From: Dehalococcoidia bacterium
GTDB lineage: Bacteria; Chloroflexota; Dehalococcoidia; Dehalococcoidales; BS750m-G39
Length of the DNA stretch: 8,131 nt
NCBI GenBank assembly: GCA_030615425.1
Contig: JAUWZG010000045.1
Coordinates: 1-8,131 of the forward strand
Reading direction: 5' to 3'
Positions within the stretch are counted from its first letter, which is position 1; every line of letters begins with the position of its first letter. Made by a program: the position numbers and the translations under genes. Under the pieces are notes generated by a model. It did not search any database. It was given only the letters and a program-made list of their open reading frames with translations, and was not told the origin of the DNA. Positions 1-6,180 of this stretch are shown here, one piece after another.

Positions 1-476
1 TGGAAGAGTTGACTCATATAGATGAATCGGGGCGACCCAAGATGGTGGATGTTTCCGGCAAGCCTGATACCCAGCGTGAGGCGGTAGCTAAGGGCGTGGT
101 CAGGATGCAGGCGGCTACTCTTGACCGGCTAAAAAAGGGTCAGATGGCAAAGGGGGATGTGCTGGCTGTAGCCCAGCTCGCTGGCATCATGGCCGCCAAA
201 CAGACGCCTCATTTAATACCCCTGTGCCATCCCATCCTTATTGCTGATGTTAAGGTTGAGTTTAAGCTTGATGAGGCAAATAGTGTCGTGGAAATTACCA
301 CCACGGTGAAGAGCACGGGCAAGACCGGGGTGGAGATGGAGGCGCTTACCGCTACCGCCGTCGCCGCTCTGACCATCTATGATATGTGCAAGGCGGTGGA
401 TCGGAGCATGAAACTAGAGAATATCCGCCTGGTCAAAAAAAGTGGTGGCAAAAGCGGGACAATAGACCTTGAGTAA
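1..476 (+). CDS. moaC: Cyclic pyranopterin monophosphate synthase MoaC (start codon cut by window edge)
   Basis: MoaC acts with MoaA in the cytoplasm to convert GTP-derived 3',8-cH2GTP into cyclic pyranopterin monophosphate, the first committed intermediate of molybdenum cofactor. The reading frame is open to the left edge, where bases 1-2 are TG followed by GAA GAG TTG ACT CAT. The start is therefore probably an ATG whose A lies one base outside the window, giving a 158-residue protein beginning [11 protein letters not shown]. With that numbering the catalytic residues known from E. coli MoaC fall at the same positions: Lys51, Lys67, His77 (in LIPLCHP), Glu112, Glu114, Asp128 and Lys131. This register match argues against the internal TTG at 9 as the start. 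The protein appears full length and intact. It is followed after 57 nt by dnaN. The rest of any moa cluster would lie to the left, outside the window. Confidence 0.95.
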   Translation, partial: EELTHIDESGRPKMVDVSGKPDTQREAVAKGVVRMQAATLDRLKKGQMAKGDVLAVAQLAGIMAAKQTPHLIPLCHPILIADVKVEFKLDEANSVVEITTTVKSTGKTGVEMEALTATAVAALTIYDMCKAVDRSMKLENIRLVKKSGGKSGTIDLE

Positions 477-497
477 AAATAATTATTGGTATATACT
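469..497 (+). promoter_or_regulatory. Candidate sigma-70-type promoter for dnaN
   Basis: TTGAGT (469-474) and TATACT (492-497) are separated by 17 nt; the -35 overlaps the moaC stop codon. Transcription would begin near 504, about 30 nt before the dnaN ATG. This agrees with the ATG at 534 as the start. Only four of six -35 bases match the consensus, so the call is tentative. Confidence 0.4.
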
Positions 498-533
498 ACG
501 CTATTATCAGTAGTTTCTTTTGGGGGGTGCGCC

Positions 534-1667
534 ATGAAGTTATCATGTATTCAGGAGAACCTAGACCGAGGACTTAACGTGGTGGGGAGAGCGGTAGCTA
601 TCAGAACCACCCTCCCTATAACCAATAATGTCCTCCTAGCTACAGACCAGTCGCGGCTTAAATTAGCGGCCACCAATCTGGAAATGGCTATTAGCTGCTG
701 GATTGGGGCTAAGGTGGAGGATGAGGGGGCAATCACTGTTCCCGCCAGGCTTCTCTCCGAGTTTATCAGCTCTCTACCCAGCGAGAAGGTGGATATTAAC
801 CTTTCCCCCCAGACCAAGACCCTGGGACTAAAGTGTGCCCGCTTTGAGGCGCGAATCAGCGGGGTTGATGCCAAGGACTTTCCTCCTATACCCAAGGTTG
901 AAGAGGGCATTACCACCAAGGTTGAGGTAGAAGCCCTCCGTCAGGGGATTGCTCATGTTGTCTTTGCCGCCGCCACCGAGGAGTCCCGCCCGGTGCTTAC
1001 CGGCGTTGATGCTGAGTTTGACGGTGATTTGCTGACACTGGCGGCGGCTGACGGCTTCCGGTTAGCCGTATACAAACTACCTCTTGCCCAACCGGTTAGC
1101 CAGAAGACCGAGGTCATTATTCCTGCCCGAACTCTGGGTGAGCTAAATCGGCTTATGGCAGAGCAGGAGGAGGCGGTTGAGATAACGGTAAACCCCGATA
1201 AGGGCCAGGCTCTATTTCGGCTGAAGGATATTGAGCTCGTTTCCCAGTTGATTCAGGGCACCTTCCCCAATTATTCCCAGCTTATTCCCAAGAGCTACAA
1301 TACCAAAGCGGTGATTAGTGTTGGCGATTTCTTGAGGGCAACCAAGACCGCCTCTATCTTTGCCCGTGATGGCAGTGGCATTGTCCGCTTGGTGGTAGCC
1401 CCTGGTGGCGAGATGACCCCGGGCAAGGTAATAGTTTCCGCCAGGTCGGAAGAGATTGGTGATGATGTTGGTGAGATTGATGCCACAGTCGAGGGCGAGG
1501 AAGCCAAGATTGCCTTCAATGGCAAGTATCTAACCGATGTCCTCAGTGTACTTCATGAGGCGCAGGTAGCCCTGGAGACCACGAATCCATCCAGCCCCGG
1601 CGTTATCCGCCCGGTAGGGGTGGATAACTATATCCACGTGGTCATGCCCATGTTTGTGCAGTGGTAA
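534..1667 (+). CDS. dnaN: DNA polymerase III subunit beta (sliding clamp)
   Basis: DnaN forms the ring-shaped dimer that encircles DNA and tethers DNA polymerase III and repair enzymes to it. The protein is 377 residues, usual for the family, which is built of three repeated clamp domains. Recognisable family features are the N-terminal TLPITNNVLL stretch followed by LAATNLEMAI, the central RPVLTGV and LAAADGFRLAV segments at the start of the second domain, QLIQGTFPNYSQLIP, and the C-terminal VDNYIHVVMPM, close to the canonical YxHxVMPM ending. I chose the ATG at 534 because a G-rich ribosome-binding site (522-527) lies 6 nt upstream and the protein then begins MKLSCIQENL, as clamps do. The frame stays open to a TTG at 486, but that would add 16 unrelated residues. 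The gene has its own candidate promoter and ends at a strong terminator, so it is probably transcribed alone or with moaC. No dnaA or recF is adjacent. Confidence 0.96.
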   Translation: MKLSCIQENLDRGLNVVGRAVAIRTTLPITNNVLLATDQSRLKLAATNLEMAISCWIGAKVEDEGAITVPARLLSEFISSLPSEKVDINLSPQTKTLGLKCARFEARISGVDAKDFPPIPKVEEGITTKVEVEALRQGIAHVVFAAATEESRPVLTGVDAEFDGDLLTLAAADGFRLAVYKLPLAQPVSQKTEVIIPARTLGELNRLMAEQEEAVEITVNPDKGQALFRLKDIELVSQLIQGTFPNYSQLIPKSYNTKAVISVGDFLRATKTASIFARDGSGIVRLVVAPGGEMTPGKVIVSARSEEIGDDVGEIDATVEGEEAKIAFNGKYLTDVLSVLHEAQVALETTNPSSPGVIRPVGVDNYIHVVMPMFVQW

Positions 1668-1686
1668 GGAGTAATTGGAAGTGAAC

Positions 1687-1715
1687 AAAAGGGGAGCAGA
1701 AGTGCTCCCCTTTTT
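1687..1715 (+). terminator. Intrinsic terminator of dnaN
   Basis: GGGGAGCA (1691-1698) pairs perfectly with TGCTCCCC (1703-1710) around a GAAG loop, and a run of five T follows (1711-1715). Four A bases upstream (1687-1690) can extend the stem by pairing with the T run. This is a classic rho-independent terminator 20 nt after the dnaN stop, separating it from the cupin unit. Confidence 0.92.
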
Positions 1716-1749
1716 ACTAACAGGGGTCGGCAAGACCATAGATGCTTTG

Positions 1750-1758
1750 TGCTATAAT
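1750..1758 (+). promoter_or_regulatory. Extended -10 promoter for the cupin pair
   Basis: A perfect TATAAT (1753-1758) is preceded by TG plus one base, an extended -10 element. No good -35 lies 16-18 nt upstream, which extended -10 promoters can tolerate. The predicted start near 1765 leaves a leader of about 33 nt before the ATG at 1798. The site lies just past the dnaN terminator, where a new transcription unit should begin. Confidence 0.6.
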
Positions 1759-1797
1759 GGTTTTCGAATGAAACTTTAGAAAGGGGAATTGCAGAAA

Positions 1798-2247
1798 ATG
1801 GAAGCTAAATATGAGAGATACCTCATAAAGAAGCCGGCCCTCGAGGTGGGTACCAAAGAAAAAATCACGGGTCGCCAGCGTCCCACCATGACATTTATGA
1901 GCAGCGAGCTTGTCCCTGAAAACGATGTGTATCTTGAATTTGGCTGGATATGGGACGTGCCTGAGCCAAACCCCCATATCCATGAGCATTCTCATGAGTA
2001 CGATGAGATTGTTCTGCATATCGGTTCTGACCCTGATAATCCCGAAGACCTTGGCGCCGAGATAGAGTTTGTGGTCGGAGGTGAACCACTCAAAATTGAT
2101 AAAACCTCAGCCCTCTTTGTGCCCAAGGGAGTAAAACATGGGCCGTTAACCTGGAAGAGGGTTGATAGACCACATATACAGATGGCGATAGTGCTCGGCG
2201 GGGGCACTCTCTCTCAGGCAGCGCCGGGAGGAGATAAAGGGACATAA
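1798..2247 (+). CDS. Small single-domain cupin protein (first of a tandem pair)
   Basis: This 149-residue soluble protein looks like a small one-domain cupin. Motif 1 is HSHEYDEIVLHIG with His64, His66 and Glu70, and motif 2 is FVPKGVKHGPL with His114. These are the three-His/one-Glu positions that usually bind a divalent metal in cupins. Motif 1 sits in an unusually His-rich stretch (HIHEHSH, residues 60-66). The start is taken as the ATG at 1798, not the TTG at 1789. It aligns without gaps to the start of the downstream paralogue, with the same AAAGGGGA ribosome-binding site, whereas the TTG is too close to that site. The paralogue beginning at 2294 shares the PEDL region, the FVPKGxKHxPL block and the RVDRP block. 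Cupins catalyse many unrelated reactions or only bind ligands, so the substrate cannot be named. The Gly-rich tail (GGGTLSQAAPGG) is absent from the paralogue. Confidence 0.8.
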   Translation: MEAKYERYLIKKPALEVGTKEKITGRQRPTMTFMSSELVPENDVYLEFGWIWDVPEPNPHIHEHSHEYDEIVLHIGSDPDNPEDLGAEIEFVVGGEPLKIDKTSALFVPKGVKHGPLTWKRVDRPHIQMAIVLGGGTLSQAAPGGDKGT

Positions 2248-2262
2248 ACTGGCTTCAGTTTA
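2245..2262 (+). other. Intercistronic hairpin overlapping the first cupin stop codon
   Basis: TAAACTG (2245-2251) pairs perfectly with CAGTTTA (2256-2262) around a 4-nt GCTT loop. The left arm contains the stop codon of the first cupin. No T run follows, so it is not a standard terminator. It could stabilise or tune the downstream message, or be fortuitous. Confidence 0.35.
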
Positions 2263-2293
2263 CAGCAAAATTTAGAAAGGGGAGGTGTAGAAA

Positions 2294-2725
2294 ATGGTGG
2301 AAACGAAATACGGGAAATATATCCTCACCAAACCAAAGTCTGACCTGACGCTGCCTGCGTTCAGGCGGGAACGCGGCGATATAGCTACCGGTTTGAAGAC
2401 CCCTTTAATCTATCTGGACGATGATGTACTCAAAGGGGCTTTCTATGTGGAGTGCGTCTGGTTCTGGAAAGGGTCGGATAAGTCCGAGGTGGATGCTCAT
2501 ACCCACTCCTTTGACGAAGTCATAACCTTCTTCGGCACTAACCCCGAAGACCCGGAGGACCTGTGCGGCGAGGTCGAAATCTGGCTGGAGGATGAAAAGC
2601 ATATACTGACCAAGAGTTGCCTGATATTCGTGCCCAAGGGTATGAAGCACTGCCCGTTGGTTATCCGGAGGGTGGACAGACCTATTTTCCACTTTACCGC
2701 CGGGCCGGCGGCTAAGTACACTTAA
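2294..2725 (+). CDS. Small single-domain cupin protein (second of a tandem pair)
   Basis: A 143-residue paralogue of the upstream protein. Motif 1 is HTHSFDEVITFFG (His69, His71, Glu75) and motif 2 is FVPKGMKHCPL (His119), so the probable metal ligands are all kept. Both proteins begin with a KYxxY-type segment, have a Trp-rich strand before motif 1 (WIW versus WFW), and share PEDL and RVDRP. Differences are a longer N-terminal half, Cys54, Cys91, Cys109 and Cys120 scattered through the fold, and no Gly-rich tail. The ATG at 2294 has a GGGGAGG ribosome-binding site 8 nt upstream. The gap of 46 nt and shared strand suggest co-transcription with the first gene from the promoter at 1750. Function is unknown; the pair may form a heteromer or act on related small molecules, which is inference only. 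Confidence 0.8.
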   Translation: MVETKYGKYILTKPKSDLTLPAFRRERGDIATGLKTPLIYLDDDVLKGAFYVECVWFWKGSDKSEVDAHTHSFDEVITFFGTNPEDPEDLCGEVEIWLEDEKHILTKSCLIFVPKGMKHCPLVIRRVDRPIFHFTAGPAAKYT

Positions 2726-2735
2726 TAGGTAGCTT

Positions 2736-3116
2736 TTAGCCTTTCTTTCTGGCTCTGATAAAGATAATGTGAAGGGTGACACCAATAGCGATAATTATGA
2801 GGATTATGGTGACAATCCAATTTGGTGCCGCTATGCCGATAGATATACCGATTGTTACCCATAATAAAGCAATGGTAAAGAGCTTGACCTTTACCGGTAT
2901 CCCTCTACCTTCGGTGTAGTTCCTGATATAAGTGCCGAACAGTCTATTGTTCATAAGCCAGCCATGAAATCTTGGTGAACTTCGCATATAGCAGGCGGCA
3001 GCTAACAGGAGAAATGGGGTCGTAGGCAATAGTGGAATAAATATGCCTATTACCCCTATTACCAAACATATTGTCCCTGTTATGATTAGTAATTGCCTCT
3101 TTAATTCGCTAGACAT
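2736..3116 (-). CDS. DUF454/YbaN-family inner membrane protein
   Basis: A 126-residue integral membrane protein. The N-terminal hydrophobic segment (about residues 8-40) contains GIFIPLLPTTPFLLLAAACY, the hallmark of the DUF454 (YbaN) family, followed by a short Ser-Pro-Arg and Trp-containing loop (SSPRFHGWLMNN). Two closely spaced hydrophobic segments follow (about 78-95 and 98-118), ending in a basic RARKKG tail, so the C-terminus is probably cytoplasmic. The family has no established biochemical role. The start at 3116 has an AGGAATG ribosome-binding site at 3124-3130. The gene converges on the second cupin with only 10 nt between stop codons and is divergent from the 54-residue gene at 3238. 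Confidence 0.85.
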   Translation of the reverse strand: MSSELKRQLLIITGTICLVIGVIGIFIPLLPTTPFLLLAAACYMRSSPRFHGWLMNNRLFGTYIRNYTEGRGIPVKVKLFTIALLWVTIGISIGIAAPNWIVTIILIIIAIGVTLHIIFIRARKKG

Positions 3117-3168
3117 AGCATTTCATTCCTATATATATCAGCCTATTGTGTTAAAGGCAAATCTTATA

Positions 3169-3198
3169 TTGACTTCACTCTGAGCCGACCTATATAAT
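3169..3198 (+). promoter_or_regulatory. Sigma-70-type promoter of the 54-residue membrane protein
   Basis: TTGACT (3169-3174) and a perfect TATAAT (3193-3198) are separated by 18 nt. Transcription would start near 3205, giving a leader of about 33 nt that includes the AAGGGAGG ribosome-binding site at 3225-3232. Confidence 0.7.
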
Positions 3199-3237
3199 TG
3201 GCGGACTTAGATTACTATTTAACCAAGGGAGGCAAGA

Positions 3238-3402
3238 ATGGATAACCTATTTTTGATACTGGGATGGCCGGGACCTGTTGGCATTGGCATTTTCCTTGCC
3301 CTCTTAGGCACCTTCATCTGGTTACTGGCTAAAGCTGATGAGATAAAAGGGCGCACCAAGGCATTTACCAAGGAAAAGGGGCTGGAGAAGAAAAAGAAAT
3401 AG
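3238..3402 (+). CDS. Small single-helix membrane protein, 54 residues, unknown function
   Basis: This short gene is supported by signals on both sides. A near-consensus promoter lies at 3169-3198, a strong AAGGGAGG ribosome-binding site ends 5 nt before the ATG, and the frame reaches a TAG just before the convergent feoB stop. The protein starts MDNLFLILGWPGPVG. It has one hydrophobic segment (about residues 12-31, GIGIFLALLGTFIWLLA) and ends in a highly basic tail (KGRTKAFTKEKGLEKKKK). This is the pattern of a one-pass inner membrane protein with the C-terminus in the cytoplasm. I do not recognise a family. Its convergent position next to feoB (21-nt gap) does not by itself imply a role in iron transport. 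Confidence 0.7.
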   Translation: MDNLFLILGWPGPVGIGIFLALLGTFIWLLAKADEIKGRTKAFTKEKGLEKKKK

Positions 3403-3423
3403 CTACCTCACTCTCTAGCCAGT

Positions 3424-5133
3424 CTATAATATCAGGTTTAGTATCCCGCCGACTATCAGGGCGGCGGCAATCATTATCCCGGCCGCTTTGAGCATATTTA
3501 CCACCCCCAGCTCTCTGAGCAGGACGACGAAGGTGGCAATGCAGGGGAAGGACATGGCCAGCACCACGCTGCCCACCACCAGCTGGCCCGATGTGAGCGC
3601 CAGGGGAGCCAGCATGCCCAGAGCCACATCCTTACGCAGGAAGCCAATAGCTAAAGCGGTTACTGCTTCCTTGGGCAGACCCAGCAGACCGGTGACTACC
3701 GGGGCCGTGAAGTTGGCAATGGCATCAAACACCCCGAAGTAGTAGAGTATGTTGATGGCCGCCACCGCCCCCAAAATTATGGGGATGGCCTCGACTAAGA
3801 ATCCGTAGGTGCGCATCCAGAGCTTTTGCAGCACCATCCGCCAGGGGGGGAGGCGGTAGGGGGGTATCTCAATCAATAGCTCGGGGCTGAATCCCTTTAC
3901 CGTGCGGTTGAGGATAAAGCCCAGGATAATCCAGACTATAAATAGCGTGCCGTAGACCATCAGCACGTACTGTATCCCCCGCCCGCCGACCAGCCCGATA
4001 ATCATCGCCTGCAGGGCGGCGCAGGGCACAGCGATAGATATCAGGGTGGCGGCAATAAACCTCTCTCTTTTGCTTTCCAGGATGCGGGTGCCCAGGACGG
4101 CGGGCACATTGCAGCCCAGCCCGAGCAGGGTGGGTATGATGGCAAAGCCGTGTAGGCCCAGGCGGTGCATGATGTTGTCCATGAGTACGGCTAGTCTAGG
4201 CAGGTAGCCGGTATCCTCCATCAGCCCCAGCACCAGATAGAAGGAGATGATGTAGGGCAGCACCATGGCAAAAGGGACGTAGAGCCCGCTGGTGAGCAGC
4301 CCGAAGGACTCGACAAAGTTAATCTCGCCGCTGATTACTTTGCCGACCACGATGTCGTGGAGGAAGCCTTCGCCCCCCATAAGCGGGCTTAGTTTCAAGA
4401 CCACCGGCGACCAAAGGTTGTTAAACAGGGGGTCGAGGACATAGTTAATCAGCCCTTCGCTGACGAAACGGACTGCGGTAAAGGCGCTGGCCAGAACCAC
4501 CAGGGCGATAATGCCCCCGGTAATGGGCCTGACGCTGGCATCGGCCAGGCGCTCGCGCCAGGTATGATGGCGGTGGCTGATGCGCTGCACCTGCTCTACA
4601 ATGCTGCCGACAGCCGCCCAGCGCTTATTGTGGGTACTGGGGGGCAGGTGGGGGGAGGTGGCGCGGGGGATGCTCTCCACAAGCTCTTTTATCCCCTGGC
4701 CGGTTACGGCTACCGTGGGGATGACCGGCACCCCCAGCCTTTGGCGCAGTTTGTCTATATCAATATCTATGCCCAGGTGCTTGGTGTCGTCCCAAATATT
4801 GAGGGCGACCACTATCGGGATGCCCTTTTCCAGCAGCTGTAAGGTCAGGTAGAGGTTCCTCTCCAGGTTGGTGGCGTTGACCACGTTGACCACCACATCG
4901 CCGCCTTCGAGCATCTCTAGGGCGATCTCCTCGGCTTGAGATGTGGGCTCCAGGGTATAGGTGCCGGGGACGTCGATAACCTCAGCCGTCTCTTCTCCCA
5001 GCTTCATCTGCCCGCGGGTGTAGCTCACCGTGGTGCCGGGGTAATTAGAAACAATCGCCTTGACCCCGGTCAGGCGGGAGAAGATGGCGCTCTTGCCCAC
5101 GTTGGGGTTGCCCATGAGGAGAATCTTGGTCAT
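3424..5133 (-). CDS. feoB: Ferrous iron transporter FeoB (compact form)
   Basis: FeoB imports Fe(II) across the inner membrane and has a cytoplasmic G-protein domain. All G motifs are visible: G1 GNPNVGKS (8-15), G2 in PGTT (32-35), G3 DVPG (54-57) and G4 NIWD (112-115), plus the family signature NLERNLYLTLQLLE (89-102). The membrane part starts near residue 204. It carries EDTGYLPRLAVLMD (306-319) and the GLGCNVPAV gate motif (338-346, Cys341), with further Pro-Cys pairs at Cys371 and Cys531. The protein is 569 residues, against 650-770 for commonly studied FeoBs. Most of the loss is in the helical GDI linker between G domain and membrane, here only about 45 residues (about 158-203). Core motifs are intact, so it looks functional. 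It starts 4 nt after the feoA stop, implying translational coupling, and no strong independent ribosome-binding site is seen. Confidence 0.94.
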   Translation of the reverse strand: MTKILLMGNPNVGKSAIFSRLTGVKAIVSNYPGTTVSYTRGQMKLGEETAEVIDVPGTYTLEPTSQAEEIALEMLEGGDVVVNVVNATNLERNLYLTLQLLEKGIPIVVALNIWDDTKHLGIDIDIDKLRQRLGVPVIPTVAVTGQGIKELVESIPRATSPHLPPSTHNKRWAAVGSIVEQVQRISHRHHTWRERLADASVRPITGGIIALVVLASAFTAVRFVSEGLINYVLDPLFNNLWSPVVLKLSPLMGGEGFLHDIVVGKVISGEINFVESFGLLTSGLYVPFAMVLPYIISFYLVLGLMEDTGYLPRLAVLMDNIMHRLGLHGFAIIPTLLGLGCNVPAVLGTRILESKRERFIAATLISIAVPCAALQAMIIGLVGGRGIQYVLMVYGTLFIVWIILGFILNRTVKGFSPELLIEIPPYRLPPWRMVLQKLWMRTYGFLVEAIPIILGAVAAINILYYFGVFDAIANFTAPVVTGLLGLPKEAVTALAIGFLRKDVALGMLAPLALTSGQLVVGSVVLAMSFPCIATFVVLLRELGVVNMLKAAGIMIAAALIVGGILNLIL

Positions 5134-5137
5134 TTGC

Positions 5138-5380
5138 CTAGTCCGGTTTGACGATTATCTTCTTGGCCATGCCGAAGCCGATGGCTACCTGAGCGCGGTC
5201 TACCTCAATGGTAACCGGTCCCTGCATGAGCATGGCGCTGATCTTGGTTATCTTTTTGCCCGGGATAATGCCCAGGGCATTAAGGCGGTTGACCATACTA
5301 TGTCCGCCTCGAATTTGAACCACGGTGCCACTCTGCCCTGCCTGCATTCGAGCTAAGGTTATCTGCTCTCTTTCCAACAT
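5138..5380 (-). CDS. feoA: FeoA, SH3-like partner of FeoB
   Basis: An 80-residue cytoplasmic protein of the FeoA family, a small SH3-like beta-barrel needed for Feo-mediated Fe(II) uptake and thought to interact with FeoB. The sequence shows the typical order: LARMQAGQSGTVVQI near the N-terminus, then RLNALGIIPGKKITKI (the common MGxxPG-type turn, here LGIIPG), then GPVTIEVDRAQVAIGFGMAKKIIV. The start at 5380 has an AAGGGA ribosome-binding site about 4 nt upstream. It lies 87 nt downstream of the DtxR-family gene and 4 nt upstream of feoB, all on the minus strand. The gap to the regulator holds two dyads that could be operators. Confidence 0.92.
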   Translation of the reverse strand: MLEREQITLARMQAGQSGTVVQIRGGHSMVNRLNALGIIPGKKITKISAMLMQGPVTIEVDRAQVAIGFGMAKKIIVKPD

Positions 5381-5417
5381 AATGTCCCTTTCTAGGTCCT
5401 CTCAGCTAGGTATGCCG

Positions 5418-5449
5418 AACCATGTTAAACATTGTTAGTTTTATCTAAC
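5418..5449 (-). promoter_or_regulatory. Candidate metal-repressor operators upstream of feoA
   Basis: Two adjacent dyads lie in the gap between the regulator and feoA. Given on the plus strand, the first is AACCATGTT (5418-5426), one central A, and AACATTGTT (5428-5436): nine-bp arms with one mismatch. This 9-1-9 layout matches the 19-bp operators known for DtxR-family proteins, though the sequence is not the DtxR/IdeR consensus. The second is GTTAG (5434-5438) and CTAAC (5445-5449) around a 6-nt AT-rich spacer; GTTAG/CTAAC half sites do occur in DtxR/IdeR boxes. Binding by the neighbouring regulator is inference. Confidence 0.4.
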
Positions 5450-5467
5450 TTTATTGCTTTAAAAAAA

Positions 5468-5950
5468 TTATTCTTCTCTTAAGCACTTGGTCGTGCATTC
5501 CTGGGGAAGCTCCCCATAATTGACATAACGGTCGAACATTTTCAACCACTCAGGTTGCACTTTAGGACGGCTCAACACGAATTCTATGAACTTGGCCAGC
5601 TTCTCCTGAGTAACCGGGCTGACCGAGTGTTCCATTTTACAGGCATCAACGGCAGCTATCTCAGGGTCAACATTGAGTATCTCAGCCAGGAAGCGGCGCA
5701 ATGCCTCATGGCGATGTAAAACATCCTTGGCTATCTTTTCACCATCAGGGGTAAGCTGCACCCGCCCATACCTTTGGTGTTCTACCAACCCTTGCTGGGA
5801 AAGCTTCCTCAGGGCAAAGGTGACACTGGGCATCTTAACCCCCAGAGCCTTGCTCATTTGGCTTACCCTGACCGCCTCCTTGCCTTCACGGAGTATAATT
5901 ATTGACTCTAAGTAATCTTCCATGCTGGCGGTAGGTTTGCTTTCCATCAT
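5468..5950 (-). CDS. DtxR/MntR-family metal-dependent transcriptional repressor
   Basis: A 160-residue cytoplasmic DNA-binding repressor. Residues about 9-70 form the winged helix-turn-helix (VRVSQMSKALGVKMPSVTFALRKLSQQGLV), and about 75-140 the dimerisation and metal-binding domain. Candidate metal ligands are Asp12 and Glu15 (SMEDYLES), His81 (HRHEALRRF), and Cys104, Glu107 and His108 (CKMEH). Asp/Glu at the N-terminal site is like MntR, while Cys in CxxEH is like DtxR/IdeR. The protein lacks the C-terminal SH3-like domain of full DtxR and ends with a CTTKC tail. I place the start at the ATG of 5948-5950, or the next codon (5945-5947), because GGGG at 5955-5958 is the ribosome-binding site. 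The longer frame to 5998 begins upstream of the predicted transcription start. Its position just before feoAB suggests control of iron uptake and probably of itself. Confidence 0.9.
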   Translation of the reverse strand: MMESKPTASMEDYLESIIILREGKEAVRVSQMSKALGVKMPSVTFALRKLSQQGLVEHQRYGRVQLTPDGEKIAKDVLHRHEALRRFLAEILNVDPEIAAVDACKMEHSVSPVTQEKLAKFIEFVLSRPKVQPEWLKMFDRYVNYGELPQECTTKCLREE

Positions 5951-5986
5951 AGTTCCCCGATAAAAGTTAGTCTCGCCAAACAAATC

Positions 5987-6014
5987 AGTATAGCACACTC
6001 ACTATTTTTGTCAA
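5987..6014 (-). promoter_or_regulatory. Strong promoter of the dtxR-feoA-feoB cluster
   Basis: On the minus strand a perfect TTGACA (6009-6014) is followed after 16 nt by TATACT (5987-5992), preceded by TG plus one base (extended -10). Transcription would start near 5980, leaving about 30 nt before the regulator's ATG. No terminator is seen between the regulator and feoA, so this promoter may serve all three genes. Confidence 0.75.
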
Positions 6015-6021
6015 GTCCGGG

Positions 6022-6068
6022 CGTTAGCTCCTCTTTGACTCTCCTTTAGTAACCCCTTTATCCCCACC
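6022..6068 (+). repeat. 47-nt direct repeat, left copy
   Basis: This segment matches 7196-7242 at 45 of 47 positions in the same orientation; the differences are A/G at 6026 versus 7200 and at 6052 versus 7226. It contains CTCCTCTTTGACTCTCC. The two copies lie either side of the flavodoxin-ABM gene pair. Bases 6027-6044 are also loosely complementary to 6147-6165, so this copy could fold back on the neighbouring element. Confidence 0.85.
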
Positions 6069-6135
6069 CCCTAGGTCTTTCGTCCCACCCTGCCCACCCT
6101 ATATGGGTTACACCCCTTTAGGACCCTCTATTCCC

Positions 6136-6180
6136 CATCCCACAATGAGAGAGCCAAAGAGAGGCATAGCCTCTATTGGG
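6136..6180 (-). repeat. Second intergenic element, left copy (inverted)
   Basis: Read on the minus strand this matches two blocks right of the ABM gene. CCCAATAGAGGCT (6168-6180) equals 7276-7288 exactly, and the 30-nt block at 6136-6165 matches 7332-7361 at 26 of 30 positions. Here the blocks are separated by only 2 nt (6166-6167), so this looks like the uninterrupted version of the element. Confidence 0.75.

Noticed and set aside
486..533. TTG start giving dnaN 16 more residues
   Set aside because: No ribosome-binding site, it overlaps the candidate -10, and the family N-terminus matches the ATG at 534.
3132..3160. TTGCCT-17-TATATA promoter for the DUF454 gene (minus strand)
   Set aside because: The predicted start would fall at or inside the ribosome-binding site, leaving almost no leader; the real promoter may lie elsewhere.
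4564..4852. Two long ORFs antisense to feoB
   Set aside because: They are opposite-strand frames of a well-conserved gene in GC-rich sequence, with no family similarity or ribosome-binding site.
5951..5998. Upstream extension of the DtxR-family protein to an ATG at 5998
   Set aside because: The predicted promoter (TTGACA/TATACT) puts the transcription start near 5980, inside this extension, and the ribosome-binding site fits the ATGs at 5950/5947.
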